Origin: Aureimonas endophytica
GTDB lineage: Bacteria; Pseudomonadota; Alphaproteobacteria; Rhizobiales; Rhizobiaceae
Assembly: GCF_014642635.1 (NCBI RefSeq)
Contig: NZ_BMIQ01000005.1
Span: 349,527 to 413,526, forward strand
Direction of reading: 5' to 3'
Length of the DNA stretch: 64,000 nt
Shown here: piece by piece, positions 33,739 through 42,434 of the stretch
How the letters are laid out: each line of letters opens with the position of its first letter
Numbering within the stretch: position 1 is the stretch's first letter
Program-made: the position numbers and the translations under genes
Notes under the pieces: model-generated
The model's input: the letters and a program-made list of their open reading frames with translations, nothing else
Told to the model about the DNA's origin: nothing
Databases searched by the model: none

Positions 33739-34463
33739 AGGTCCTGTTCGTCGGCCCGAGCCTCCATGGACAGCGCGCCGAACTGCGGCGCTGCCATCCC
33801 GATCTCGACCTGCGCGGCCCGGCGGCGCGCGGCGACATCGTCGCGGCGGTGGAGGACGGCGCGACGGCGATCGGCCTCGTCGACGGCTGTTTCGGCGACG
33901 TTCCGGCCGTCTGGCACAAGGAGATCCTCTATGCGCTGGCCGGCCGCGTTGCGGTGGGCGGCGGGGCCAGCATGGGAGCGCTGCGCGCCGCCGAATGCGG
34001 AAGCTTCGGCATGGTCGGGCTCGGCACGCTCTTCCAGGACTATGCGAGCGGGCGCCTGATGGACGACGAGGCGGTGGCCGTGGCGCACGGGCCGGCGGAG
34101 CTCGACTTCATGCCCCTCTCGGTGCCCTGGGTGAATTTCGAGGCGACCGTGCTGAACGCCAAAGCCACTGGCCGGCTCGCGCGCCGCGAGGCCGAGCTGC
34201 TGATCCTGGCCGGCCGGCATCTCCATTTCTCGGAACGGACCTTCCGCGCCGCGACGGCGCTCTGCTCCGGCCTTGCCGACGCGCGGAAAGCCGTGATTCG
34301 GCAAGAGCTTGCCGCGGGGCTGGTCGATCGCAAGCGCCAGGACGCCTGGCAGGTGATCGATTGGCTGGCCACCATTTCAGCGCCCGGCCGCGCCCCGTCC
34401 TGGCAGCTCGCCCGCACCAGTCATTTCCTGGCGCTCCAGGAGGATCGACCCAGTCCGCCATGA
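33735..34463 (+). CDS. TfuA-like protein
   Basis: 242 residues from the ATG that overlaps the YcaO stop. The TfuA core is clear: AIGLVDGCFGDVPAVWHKEI, then VGGGASMGALRAAECGSFGM and DDEAVAVAHGPAE. TfuA was named for trifolitoxin production in Rhizobium. In thioamide-forming systems it partners YcaO and is thought to deliver sulfide. The pairing here, translationally coupled, is the strongest sign that the locus makes a modified peptide, probably thioamidated. No exporter, peptidase or immunity gene follows; the next gene, 127 nt on, differs in base composition. Confidence 0.92.
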   Translation: MKVLFVGPSLHGQRAELRRCHPDLDLRGPAARGDIVAAVEDGATAIGLVDGCFGDVPAVWHKEILYALAGRVAVGGGASMGALRAAECGSFGMVGLGTLFQDYASGRLMDDEAVAVAHGPAELDFMPLSVPWVNFEATVLNAKATGRLARREAELLILAGRHLHFSERTFRAATALCSGLADARKAVIRQELAAGLVDRKRQDAWQVIDWLATISAPGRAPSWQLARTSHFLALQEDRPSPP

Positions 34464-34590
34464 GACGACACGGCGCCGCATCGCGATCTGGCCTCATGTT
34501 TCACCGGACGTCGATGCAACGCCGAACAAGAGACGACCATATCCATCCTTTTAAGCCATCGAACCCGATCCCGAAATCGCTCCATTTACA

Positions 34591-34896
34591 ATGAAGAACT
34601 TATTCGGTCCCGATATCGCCAGCGTCCTTTACCTCGCCTACGCGCTTCCGCAACTACGGGAAGTGTCGAAGGAAGCGGCCGACCTCTTGGAGGCGACGAT
34701 CCTGGAATGCGCCGTATCCCTCTCCGGCAGCCAGAATCACCCCGAAGAGCAACTGGACCTTGCAACCTTCCTTAGCTACGCTCTTCGGGATGTGGAGACC
34801 ATCACGCCGGTCGGCGTGAACCTGCTCAGGCAGGCGATCGGCTCTCTGGGTAGCGTGAGGCACGATGGCGTCGAGAGGCAGAGCTTCCTCCATTGA
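34591..34896 (+). CDS. Hypothetical protein, 101 aa, AT-richer than neighbours
   Basis: A short frame starting MKNLFGPDIASVLYLAYALP with a mainly helical, acidic sequence and no recognised domain. Codon use differs from the neighbours (TTA, CTA, TTG, CTT and similar codons appear), and the 127 bp before it are also less GC-rich. There is no clear ribosome binding site. It overlaps the following XRE gene by 32 nt, which suggests coupling. It may be a recently acquired pair or a remnant. Confidence 0.5.
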   Translation: MKNLFGPDIASVLYLAYALPQLREVSKEAADLLEATILECAVSLSGSQNHPEEQLDLATFLSYALRDVETITPVGVNLLRQAIGSLGSVRHDGVERQSFLH

Positions 34897-35155
34897 TCAG
34901 GAGATCGGAACGCGCTTGCGGCGGATCCGGCTGGAGCGGCAGCTGACGCAGGAGCAGCTCGGCGAGCTGATCGGCGTGTCCTATCAGCAGGTCCAGAAAT
35001 ACGAGACCGGCGCCAACCGCGTCGCCGCCGGCAAGCTCTGGCTCATCGCCCGCGTCCTCGATTGCGGCCTCCTCGAATTCATGCCGGACGACAGCTTCGA
35101 GCCGGCGCGCGAGGAGCGGCCGGACGGCCATTCGAAGGGCCATCTCGGCCTCTGA
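34865..35155 (+). CDS. Small XRE-family helix-turn-helix protein
   Basis: 96 residues. The helix-turn-helix covers about residues 12-68: IGTRLRRIRLERQLTQEQLG, LIGVSYQQVQKYETGANRV and LWLIARVLDC. The tail is short and acidic, with no effector domain. It is preceded by GAGG and overlaps the upstream 101-aa frame by 32 nt. Two-gene units with a small XRE regulator can be toxin-antitoxin or autoregulated modules, but no toxin motif is recognisable in the partner, so I make no such claim. A REP doublet follows. Confidence 0.8.
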   Translation: MASRGRASSIDQEIGTRLRRIRLERQLTQEQLGELIGVSYQQVQKYETGANRVAAGKLWLIARVLDCGLLEFMPDDSFEPAREERPDGHSKGHLGL

Positions 35156-35206
35156 GGCCGGCGGCCTTCGTCACCGGCGATCCAGCCTTCCGACCACCGT
35201 TCGGTT

Positions 35207-35345
35207 CGTCATCCCGGCCTTCGAGCCGGGATCCATGCCTCGGCGAATCCACCGCGCGAAGTCGGGCCTTGCTGTCCTTCCCTCACGCTTCATGCCTGGC
35301 CCGACCGGCTTGACATGGATCCCGGCTCGAAGGCCGGGATGACGA
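35207..35345. repeat. REP-type palindrome doublet, locus 2
   Basis: Copy A at 35207-35239 (CGTCATCCCGGCC, GGGATCCATGCC) and inverted copy B at 35314-35345 (CATGGATCCCGG through GGGATGACGA), 74 bp apart. Same element and same head-to-head order as locus 1 at 20086-20224. It separates the XRE gene from the convergent FAD oxidase gene. Confidence 0.85.
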
Positions 35346-35421
35346 AGCGGACAAGCGGGCGCCCGCCCGCCGGGCTTCTCGGCAGCAGACCGGACCCTCG
35401 ATCGATCGGGCCGCCGCGCCG

Positions 35422-36753
35422 TCAGGCGTGCGGCGGCAGGGCCATTCCGTCGCGGCGGGTGGCGAGATTGTCCTTGAGGCGGTGCCAGCGCAGCGAGAGC
35501 TGCGGGCCGAAGCGCATGTAGAAGGGTGCCTCGCGCAGGGGCTCGACCTTCAGGGCGAGATCGGCTTCCGGCACGCCCAGCGCCCATTCCGACAGGATCG
35601 AGCCGAGCATCGAGCCGGTGGGCACGCCGCGCCCCGACAGGCCGGTCAGCGCGACGACGCCGGGCGCGAGGCCGTAGAGGCGCGGCACCGTCTTCACCTG
35701 CATGTCGAGCTCCCCGAACCAGAGATAGTCCCAGCGGATCGTCTCGCGGATCTCGGGGTGGAGCCAGGTCAGCCGGTCGGTCATCACCTGCTTCGTATAG
35801 GCGAGGTCGCGGCCGCGCCGGCCCATCGGAAACATCGAGGCGACGATGCGGCCATGCGCGTCGTATTTGTAGACATAGATGTCGCCGCGGCCGTCATGGA
35901 TCGTGGTGTTGCGCGGCAGGACATGGCGGCGCGTGTCCTCCGACAGGACCTGCGTCGCGGCGACGAAGACGCGCAGGATGCGGAAGCTCCGGTCGAGCTT
36001 CGGCCAGCCGCCGACCGTATAGGCGCCGGAGGCGAAGATCACTTTCTCGGCGAGGACCGAGCCCCGAGGCGTCGTCACCCGCCAGCGCCCGCCCTCGCGC
36101 GCGGCGCCTAAGACGGGCGAGCCGGTGAAGAGGCGCACACCCTCCTGCATCGCGGCGCGGGCGAGGCCGCGCGCATAGGAGAGCGGGTTGAGATGCCCGC
36201 CCTCCTCGTGCAGCCAGCCGCCGACGAAGCGGGGCGAGCCGGTGATCGCCTCCACCTCCGCCTTGTCGATCACCCGCGTCCGGGCGCCGACGGCATTGTA
36301 GCTCGCCTCCTTCTCCCGCAAGGCGCCCAGCGCGCCGGGATGGAGCGCGCCCATCACATAGCCGTTCTGCACCCATTCGCATTGGATCTGGTAGTCGCGG
36401 ATCATGCCGCCGACGCGGTCGTTGGCGCGCGTCTGCCGGGCGATCAGCCGCTCGGCCCAGGGCTCGCCCAGCATGCGGCGCAGGTCGGGCAGCGAATAAT
36501 GGGTGAAGGTCGGCGTGCAATGGCCGGCATTGCGGCCGGAGCCGCCGAAGCCCGCCTCTTCGGCTTCGAGGAGCACGACCTCGGCCCCCGCCTTCGCGAG
36601 TTCCAGCGCGGTGGTGAGGCCGGTATAGCCGGCGCCGACGACGCAGACATCGGCCCGCGTCTCGCCTTCGAGCGCCGTGGTCGCCGGGGCGGGTTCGGCG
36701 CTGGCGAACCAGAGCGTCGCGTCGAAGGGCGAGAAGCGGGGCGTCATCGTCAT
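35422..36753 (-). CDS. FAD-dependent amine oxidoreductase (DAO family, PuuB-like)
   Basis: 443 residues from the ATG at 36753, preceded by GAGAGGG. The FAD-binding dinucleotide motif VCVVGAGYTGLTTALELAKAG is near the N-terminus, followed by the DAO-family GFGGSGRNAGHCTP stretch. The C-terminal VALTGLSGRGVPTGSMLGS closes the FAD site. The closest characterised type is gamma-glutamylputrescine oxidase or related amine oxidases, which use O2 or a carrier to make an imine. It is the last gene of the leftward catabolic cluster, 10 nt after the DppC-like gene, and probably oxidises the imported compound. Confidence 0.9.
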   Translation of the reverse strand: MTMTPRFSPFDATLWFASAEPAPATTALEGETRADVCVVGAGYTGLTTALELAKAGAEVVLLEAEEAGFGGSGRNAGHCTPTFTHYSLPDLRRMLGEPWAERLIARQTRANDRVGGMIRDYQIQCEWVQNGYVMGALHPGALGALREKEASYNAVGARTRVIDKAEVEAITGSPRFVGGWLHEEGGHLNPLSYARGLARAAMQEGVRLFTGSPVLGAAREGGRWRVTTPRGSVLAEKVIFASGAYTVGGWPKLDRSFRILRVFVAATQVLSEDTRRHVLPRNTTIHDGRGDIYVYKYDAHGRIVASMFPMGRRGRDLAYTKQVMTDRLTWLHPEIRETIRWDYLWFGELDMQVKTVPRLYGLAPGVVALTGLSGRGVPTGSMLGSILSEWALGVPEADLALKVEPLREAPFYMRFGPQLSLRWHRLKDNLATRRDGMALPPHA

Positions 36754-36763
36754 CGCGGCCCTC

Positions 36764-37654
36764 TCAATGCAGGTCGCTGCGCGCGTCGAGCGCGTCGCGC
36801 AGCCCGTCGCCGACGAAGTTGAAGCCGGTGACGGCGAGCGTGATGGCAAGGCCCGGCACGATGGCGAGCCAGGGCGCGCTCTGGAGATATTGCTGCGCGC
36901 CGTTCAGCATGTTGCCCCAGGAGGGGAGCGGCGGCTGGATGCCGTAGCCGAGGAAGCTGACATAGGCTTCGAGCAGGATCGCCCGCGCGACGGTGAGCGA
37001 GGCGGCGACGATGATCGGGCCGATGACGTTCGGCAGGAGCTCGCGCATCATGATCCAGGAGCTCGGCAGGCCGAGCATGCGGGCGGCGAGGATGAAGTCG
37101 CGCTCGCGCAGCGAGCGCACCTCGGCCGCGACGATCCGCGCGATCTCCATCCAGCTCGTCACCGCGATGATCAGGGTGATCGTATAGGGCCCCGGCTTGA
37201 TGAAGGCGGCGAGCGCCAGCAGAAGGAAGATCGAGGGGAAGGCGAGAAAGGCGTCCACCACCCGCATCAGCACGGCGCCGAGCCAGCCGCCGCGATAGCC
37301 GGCGAGGATGCCGATCGTCGTGCCGATCAGCGTCGAGATCAGCATGGCGAAGAAGCCGACGAGCAGCGAGATGCGCCCGGCCATGAAGAGCCGCGCCGCG
37401 ACGTCGCGGCCGAGCGGATCGGTGCCGAAGAGATGCGCGCCGGTGAAGGGCGGCGCGAAGCGCGCCCGGATGTCGATCTGCAACTGGTCGAAGGGCAGGA
37501 GATAGGGGCCGAAGGCGCAGGCGAGCGTCAGGACGAGGACGATCGCGAGGCCGATCATCGCCAGACGGTGGCGCAGGAAGCGCATCAGCGTCCGGTTGCG
37601 GCTGAGGCGTCCCGGTTTCGGGGCGGCGATGGCCAGCGGCGCGACGTCGCTCAT
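36764..37654 (-). CDS. dppC: Peptide/nickel-type ABC permease (DppC-like)
   Basis: 296 residues. Cytoplasmic N-terminus, one membrane segment at about 30-50, a periplasmic insert that includes GTDPLGRDVAARLFMAGRIS (the DppC hallmark), then about five more segments. It carries the EAA loop AARMLGLPSSWIMMRELLPN. It pairs with the DppB-like permease 11 nt upstream. The ATPase is the fused DppDF protein of the same cluster. Confidence 0.92.
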   Translation of the reverse strand: MSDVAPLAIAAPKPGRLSRNRTLMRFLRHRLAMIGLAIVLVLTLACAFGPYLLPFDQLQIDIRARFAPPFTGAHLFGTDPLGRDVAARLFMAGRISLLVGFFAMLISTLIGTTIGILAGYRGGWLGAVLMRVVDAFLAFPSIFLLLALAAFIKPGPYTITLIIAVTSWMEIARIVAAEVRSLRERDFILAARMLGLPSSWIMMRELLPNVIGPIIVAASLTVARAILLEAYVSFLGYGIQPPLPSWGNMLNGAQQYLQSAPWLAIVPGLAITLAVTGFNFVGDGLRDALDARSDLH

Positions 37655-37665
37655 GGCTCCCTCCT

Positions 37666-38616
37666 TCAGGCGAGACGGATGCGGGGATCGGCGAGCGCGG
37701 TCAGGAGATCGGCGAGAAGGCTGCCGATGAGGACCAGCACGGCGGAGAACATCAGAAGGCCCATCACGACCGGATAGTCGTTGTAGCCGAGACTATCGAG
37801 GAACAGCCGGCCCATGCCCGGCCAGGTGAAGACCGTCTCGGTGACGAGCGCGCCGCCGAGGATCGTCGGCAGTTGCAGGCCGGCCAGCGTGATCATCGGC
37901 AGAAGGGCGTTGCCGACGACATGCTTGAAGAGGACGCGCCGCCGCGTCAGCCCCTTGGCCCTGGCGGTGCGCACGAAGTCCTGGTGGATCACGTCCAGCG
38001 TCGCCGTCCGCATGTAGCGGCTCCAGACCGCGACATCGACGAGGGCGAGGACGGTCGCCGGCAGGACGAGATGCCAGAGATAGTCGGTGAGCGAGCCGTC
38101 GCCGATCGTGTACATGTTGCCGGCCGGAAACCATTTCAGCTTCAGCGAGAACAGGTAGATCGCGACGAGGCCGAACCAGAAGGTCGGCACCGACAGCGCC
38201 ACCATGGCGCCGACCGTCGAGGCATAGTCGAAGGCGGAATGGCGGCGGATGGCGCCGGCGATGCCGATGAAGCTGCCGAGGCCGATGGCGAGCGCCGTCG
38301 AGGTGCCCATCAGGAGCAGCGTCGCCGGCAGATGGCCGAGAATGATCGACAGGACGGGCTCGCCGCCGCGGAAGGAACGGCCCCAGTCGCCCTGGAGGAG
38401 ATGCCAGAGCCAGTCGGCATATTGGACGATCACCGGCCGGTCGAGGCCCATCTGCGCGGCGATCCGGTCGAGATCGGCCTTGGTGATGCCGGGCGTCAGG
38501 GCGAATTGCGACATCGGCCCGCCCGGCGCGAGAAGCAGGACGCTGTAGCCGATCAGCGAGACGAGGAAGAGCAGGACGAGACTCTGCCAGAGCCGGCCGA
38601 GCAGGAAGCGGGACAT
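37666..38616 (-). CDS. dppB: Peptide/nickel-type ABC permease (DppB-like)
   Basis: 316 residues from the ATG at 38616 (GAGGGAACG upstream). The N-terminal segment is LGRLWQSLVLLFLVSLIGYS. The DppB pattern DRPVIVQYADWLWHLLQGDW and the C-terminal VTETVFTWPGMGRLF, the family signature, are both present. It has about six membrane segments. It lies between the binding-protein and DppC-like genes and forms the inner-membrane channel of the importer. Confidence 0.93.
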   Translation of the reverse strand: MSRFLLGRLWQSLVLLFLVSLIGYSVLLLAPGGPMSQFALTPGITKADLDRIAAQMGLDRPVIVQYADWLWHLLQGDWGRSFRGGEPVLSIILGHLPATLLLMGTSTALAIGLGSFIGIAGAIRRHSAFDYASTVGAMVALSVPTFWFGLVAIYLFSLKLKWFPAGNMYTIGDGSLTDYLWHLVLPATVLALVDVAVWSRYMRTATLDVIHQDFVRTARAKGLTRRRVLFKHVVGNALLPMITLAGLQLPTILGGALVTETVFTWPGMGRLFLDSLGYNDYPVVMGLLMFSAVLVLIGSLLADLLTALADPRIRLA

Positions 38617-38685
38617 GGCGGCGTTCCCTCGAAGAAGGGGAGCGAGGCGGAACGGGCGCCAAGCGCCCGTTCCGGGTGGCAAGGC

Positions 38686-40353
38686 TCAGGCGGCGCGGTA
38701 CCAGCTGCCGACATTCCAGGTGTCGATGCGCGTGTTGACGTTCGGCAGGAAGCCGGTGACGCCGGCCTTGCGGCCGCGCACGGTCGTGTACTGGAACAGC
38801 GGCAGCAGCGGCAGGTCGTGGCGCACGATCTCCTGGATCCTCAGGTAGGAGGCCTTGCGCTCCTCTGGCACGAAGGACTTACCGCCCTCGGCGAGCAGCC
38901 GGTCGACCTCGGGGCTGGCATATTGCCAGTTGTTCTGGCCGGAACCGCCCTTGGCATTGGTCGAGGCCGAGGCGAGATAGTCGGAGACGTCCGGGTCCGG
39001 GCCGGTGAGGAAGTCGATGCCGACGACGACGGAATCGAATTGCGACTGCATCCAGTAGTCGCCCCACATCACCGCCGGCGGCAGGTTCGAGATCTTCATC
39101 TCGACGCCGATCTCCTGGAAGGACTGCTGGAGGAACTGCTGCACCTGCTCGCGGATATGGTTGCCGGCCGTGGTGGAATTGGTGAAGGACAGGCGGACGC
39201 CGTCCTTCTCGCGGATGCCGCCGGCGCCCGGCTTCCAGCCCGCCTCGTCGAGCAGCGCCTTCGCCTTGTCGATCGAATATTCGTGCTTCGGCAGGTCGGG
39301 ATTGAAGTAGAAGCTCTGCTGCGGCGTGTAGCTCTCGGTCGGCGTCGGCAGGCCGTAATAGAGCGCGTCGATGATCGACTGCTTGTCGATGGCGCTGTAG
39401 AGCGCCTGGCGCACCGCGAGGTCCTGGAACTGCGGCCGGCCCATGTTGAGCGAGAAGGATTCCACGGTCGAGCCGGGCACCAGCGAGATCTCGGTGCCAG
39501 GGAGGGTCTTCGCCTCCTCGTAATGGTCGGGCGTGATCCATTGCAGGCCGGTGACGTCGATGTCGCCGGACTTGAACTGCGTGTAGAGCACGTTGAGATC
39601 GGGAATATACTTGTAGATCAGGCGTTCCAGATAGGGACCGTCGCCGAAATAGTCCTTGTTGGCGGCGAGCTGGATATTGTCGCCGGCCGTGCGGCTCTCC
39701 CATTTGAACGGGCCGGTGCCGATCGGCGCGTTGTTGAAGGGCGCGGTGTTCTTGTCGGCGACGCCGTCGAAGGCGTGCTTGGGCACGATGAAGGTCGAGG
39801 CGAGGACGGAGGGATAGGGCGCGTAGGGCTTTTCCATCTTCCAGGTGATCTCGGTCGGCGAGACGACGGTCAGCTCGCGCACGAGATCGTGGCCGGCGCG
39901 GCGCCAGGAGCGGAAGTTCGGATCGACCAGGAGTTCGAGGGTGAACTTCACGTCCTCGGCGGTGAAGGGCTTGCCGTCGTGCCATTTCACGCCGTCGCGC
40001 AGCTTCACCTTCCAGGTCAGGCCGTCGGCGGAGATGCCGCCATTCTCGACGCTCGGCACCTCGGCGGCGAGGCCGGGATAGAACTTGCCCTCCGGGTCGA
40101 CGCCGAAGAGCGGGTCAAAGACGCTGAAATGGATGCCCTCGTCCACCTCGATATGCAGGAGATGGGGGTTGAAGACCGTCGGCTCCTGGCTGAAGGCGAC
40201 GACGAGCTGGCCGGTCGGGGCGGCGGGTGGCGCGGCGAGCGCCCTGTCGCGGCCGAGGAGGCCCGGCATCACGATGCCGGCGGAGCCGAGCGCCATGAGG
40301 CCGAGCGTCTGCCGGCGGTTCGGGCGGAAGGAGGGTCGATCAGCCTTGGTCAT
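38686..40353 (-). CDS. dppA: ABC transporter substrate-binding protein, peptide/nickel family 5 (DppA-like), Tat-type signal
   Basis: 555 residues. The N-terminus carries a twin-arginine motif (RRQTLGLMALGSAG), so export of a folded protein by Tat is likely. The mature part is a standard family-5 binding protein: LTWKVKLRDGVKWHDGKPFT near residue 105, then AVRQALYSAIDKQSII. It captures a peptide, opine or amine-containing compound in the periplasm. It lies between the FAD oxidase/SDR genes and the permeases, all leftward, so it defines the substrate of the cluster, which remains unknown. Confidence 0.92.
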   Translation of the reverse strand: MTKADRPSFRPNRRQTLGLMALGSAGIVMPGLLGRDRALAAPPAAPTGQLVVAFSQEPTVFNPHLLHIEVDEGIHFSVFDPLFGVDPEGKFYPGLAAEVPSVENGGISADGLTWKVKLRDGVKWHDGKPFTAEDVKFTLELLVDPNFRSWRRAGHDLVRELTVVSPTEITWKMEKPYAPYPSVLASTFIVPKHAFDGVADKNTAPFNNAPIGTGPFKWESRTAGDNIQLAANKDYFGDGPYLERLIYKYIPDLNVLYTQFKSGDIDVTGLQWITPDHYEEAKTLPGTEISLVPGSTVESFSLNMGRPQFQDLAVRQALYSAIDKQSIIDALYYGLPTPTESYTPQQSFYFNPDLPKHEYSIDKAKALLDEAGWKPGAGGIREKDGVRLSFTNSTTAGNHIREQVQQFLQQSFQEIGVEMKISNLPPAVMWGDYWMQSQFDSVVVGIDFLTGPDPDVSDYLASASTNAKGGSGQNNWQYASPEVDRLLAEGGKSFVPEERKASYLRIQEIVRHDLPLLPLFQYTTVRGRKAGVTGFLPNVNTRIDTWNVGSWYRAA

Positions 40354-40402
40354 GCCATTCCCCTTTGCGAGCCAGATTGCAATCGTGATGGGCGGGCCGT
40401 GG

Positions 40403-41734
40403 TCAGAAGCCGCTGATGATCTCGACCTTCGAGCCGTCGAAGAAGCGCGACAGGCGGAAGGCGGCGGGATCGACCAGCGGCGGGCGATCGGTGACGAGAT
40501 CGGCCATCAGCCGGCCGGCGGCCGGGCCGATGCCGAAGCCGTGGCCGGAAAAGCCGGTGGCGATGTGGAAGCCCGGCACGTCCTCGACGGGCGAGATGAC
40601 CGGCACGGCGTCCGGCGTCACGTCGATATAGCCGGCCCAGGTCTGCGCCACCTCGGCCTTCTCGAAGAGCGGATAGGCGCGCTTCAGCGCCGCCAGGAAC
40701 TTGTCGGCCATCGCCTTGGACGGCTTCGGATCGAGGACGCGCGCATATTCGAAAGGCGAGGCCTCGTCCATCGCCCAGCTCCGGGGAATGCGGATCTCGT
40801 CGAGGAAGCGGCCGGCCAGACGGAAATTCAGCGAGGCCCATTCCGACTTCAGCGCCGGCAGGAAGTTCCGGGCATAGCGGAAGGAGGCCGGCACGATGTC
40901 GACGATGTTCTCGTGGCCGGAGGCGACGGTGTAGCCGCCGTCGCGCCGCTTGCGGAAGGCGAAATCCTTGTGCCACAGCGCCTGGCTCGGCCCGTTCTCC
41001 AGCGGCTTGGTGCGCAGCACCGTGTTCATCACCTTCAGCTGCGGCAGGTCGATGCCGAAGCGGTTCGAGAACAGGCTCGACCAGGCGCCGCCGGCGAGCA
41101 CGACCTGCGAACAGGCGATCGGCCCGCGTTCGGTGACGACGCCGGACACGCGCCCGCCGGCCGTCTCGATGCCGCGCACCGCGCATTCGGTGAGGACATG
41201 AGCGCCCTTGTCGCGCGCGGCTTCCGCGATGGCGGGCGCCGCCTTCTGCGGTTCGGCGCGCCCGTCGGTCGGCGTGTAGAGCGCGCCCTTCACGTCGAAG
41301 CGCGAGCCCGGCATCATGTCGGCGAGCTCCTGGCCCGACAGCATGCGGTGCTCGATCTGGTAGGGTTCGAGATGCCGGCCCCAGCGCTCGTGCTGCGCGA
41401 GGCTCTCCTCGTCGGCGCAGGTGAAGATGATTCCGGCCCGCGTATAGCCGGTCGGCCGGCCGATCCGCTCGTCCATCCCCTGCCAGAGACGGAGCGATTC
41501 CGCCATCAGCGGCACCTCGCGCGGATCGCGCCGCGAGATGCGCACCCAGCCCCAGTTGCGGCTCGACTGCTCGTGGCCGATGCCGCCCTTCTCGCAGAGC
41601 GCGACGGAAATGCCGCGCTCGGCGAGTTCGAGCGCCGTCGAGGTGCCGATGATGCCGCCGCCGATGACGACGACATCGACCTTCGCGGGAAGGTCCGCGT
41701 CGCCGTGGAAGGGATCGACATAGGGACCGGGCAT
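40403..41734 (-). CDS. FAD-dependent oxidoreductase (DAO family, sarcosine/D-amino-acid oxidase-like)
   Basis: 443 residues. The FAD motif VVVIGGGIIGTSTALELAERG starts near residue 20. EQSSRNWGWVRISRRDPREV follows, and GFSGHGFGIGPAAGRLMADL closes the FAD site. Related enzymes are sarcosine oxidase beta and D-amino-acid dehydrogenases acting on secondary or alpha-amino groups. The gene starts one base before the end of the SDR gene's stop region (1-nt gap), so the two are tightly coupled. This is the second amine oxidase in the cluster, suggesting two sequential oxidations or two substrates. Confidence 0.9.
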   Translation of the reverse strand: MPGPYVDPFHGDADLPAKVDVVVIGGGIIGTSTALELAERGISVALCEKGGIGHEQSSRNWGWVRISRRDPREVPLMAESLRLWQGMDERIGRPTGYTRAGIIFTCADEESLAQHERWGRHLEPYQIEHRMLSGQELADMMPGSRFDVKGALYTPTDGRAEPQKAAPAIAEAARDKGAHVLTECAVRGIETAGGRVSGVVTERGPIACSQVVLAGGAWSSLFSNRFGIDLPQLKVMNTVLRTKPLENGPSQALWHKDFAFRKRRDGGYTVASGHENIVDIVPASFRYARNFLPALKSEWASLNFRLAGRFLDEIRIPRSWAMDEASPFEYARVLDPKPSKAMADKFLAALKRAYPLFEKAEVAQTWAGYIDVTPDAVPVISPVEDVPGFHIATGFSGHGFGIGPAAGRLMADLVTDRPPLVDPAAFRLSRFFDGSKVEIISGF

Positions 41735-41735
41735 G

Positions 41736-42434
41736 TCAGTAGAACTCCTCGAGCTGGCAGTTCACATGGAATTCCGCGACGCTCGCGGTGTTGGAAAGCC
41801 CGATCAGCATGGCGACGACGGCGGCGAGCTCGTCCGGATCGGTCATCGCCGCGTCCTCCCGGCCGGCGATCGGCCGGGCCATGTCGGTGGCGACGAAGCC
41901 GGGGCAGACGGCGGTGGCGCGGATGCCCCGATCGAAGCCCGCCTGCCGGATGCCGTGCGAGAGGGCGACGGCGGCGAATTTCGACATGGCGTAGAGACCG
42001 GAATCGGCCGATTTCACCCGCTTGCCGGAGAGAGAGGCGAGGATGACGACGCGCCCCCGGCCGCTGGCGGCGAGCGCCTCGAAGGCGGCCTTCGCCAGCC
42101 GGCGCGGCGCCTTGACGTTGACGGCGAGCATCGCGTCCAGCTCCTCGTCCTCCGCCGCGATCACCGATTTCGGGATCAGGATGCCGGCATTGGCGACGAT
42201 CGCGTCGATCCGGCCGAAGCGCGCCAGCGCCGCCTCGACCCAGGCCTCCTCGCCGCCGGCCGCCGCGTCGTAGCGCTGGCGATGGGCCGCCGCGAGATCG
42301 GCGATCCCGGGCGCCGCGTCCGGGTCGCGCAGGCCGAGCGACAGGTCCCAGCCTTCCGCCGCGAGGCGCCGCGCGATCGAAGCGCCGATGCCGCGCGAGG
42401 CGCCCGAAACCAGCGCCACCCGTCTGTCGCTCAT
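41736..42434 (-). CDS. SDR-family NAD(P)-dependent oxidoreductase
   Basis: 232 residues of the classical short-chain dehydrogenase type. The cofactor motif GASRGIGASIA is N-terminal, NAGI follows, the catalytic Ser lies in VILASLSGKR and the Tyr-x-x-x-Lys is YAMSK. The enzyme should reduce or oxidise a carbonyl/alcohol made in the pathway. Its start overlaps the MarR stop by 4 nt (ATGA) and its stop lies one base before the FAD oxidase start, so regulator, SDR and oxidase form one translational unit. Confidence 0.92.
   Translation of the reverse strand: MSDRRVALVSGASRGIGASIARRLAAEGWDLSLGLRDPDAAPGIADLAAAHRQRYDAAAGGEEAWVEAALARFGRIDAIVANAGILIPKSVIAAEDEELDAMLAVNVKAPRRLAKAAFEALAASGRGRVVILASLSGKRVKSADSGLYAMSKFAAVALSHGIRQAGFDRGIRATAVCPGFVATDMARPIAGREDAAMTDPDELAAVVAMLIGLSNTASVAEFHVNCQLEEFY

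Noticed and set aside
34591-35155. Toxin-antitoxin module
   Set aside because: A short frame plus a small XRE protein fits the layout, but no toxin fold or motif is recognisable in the first product.
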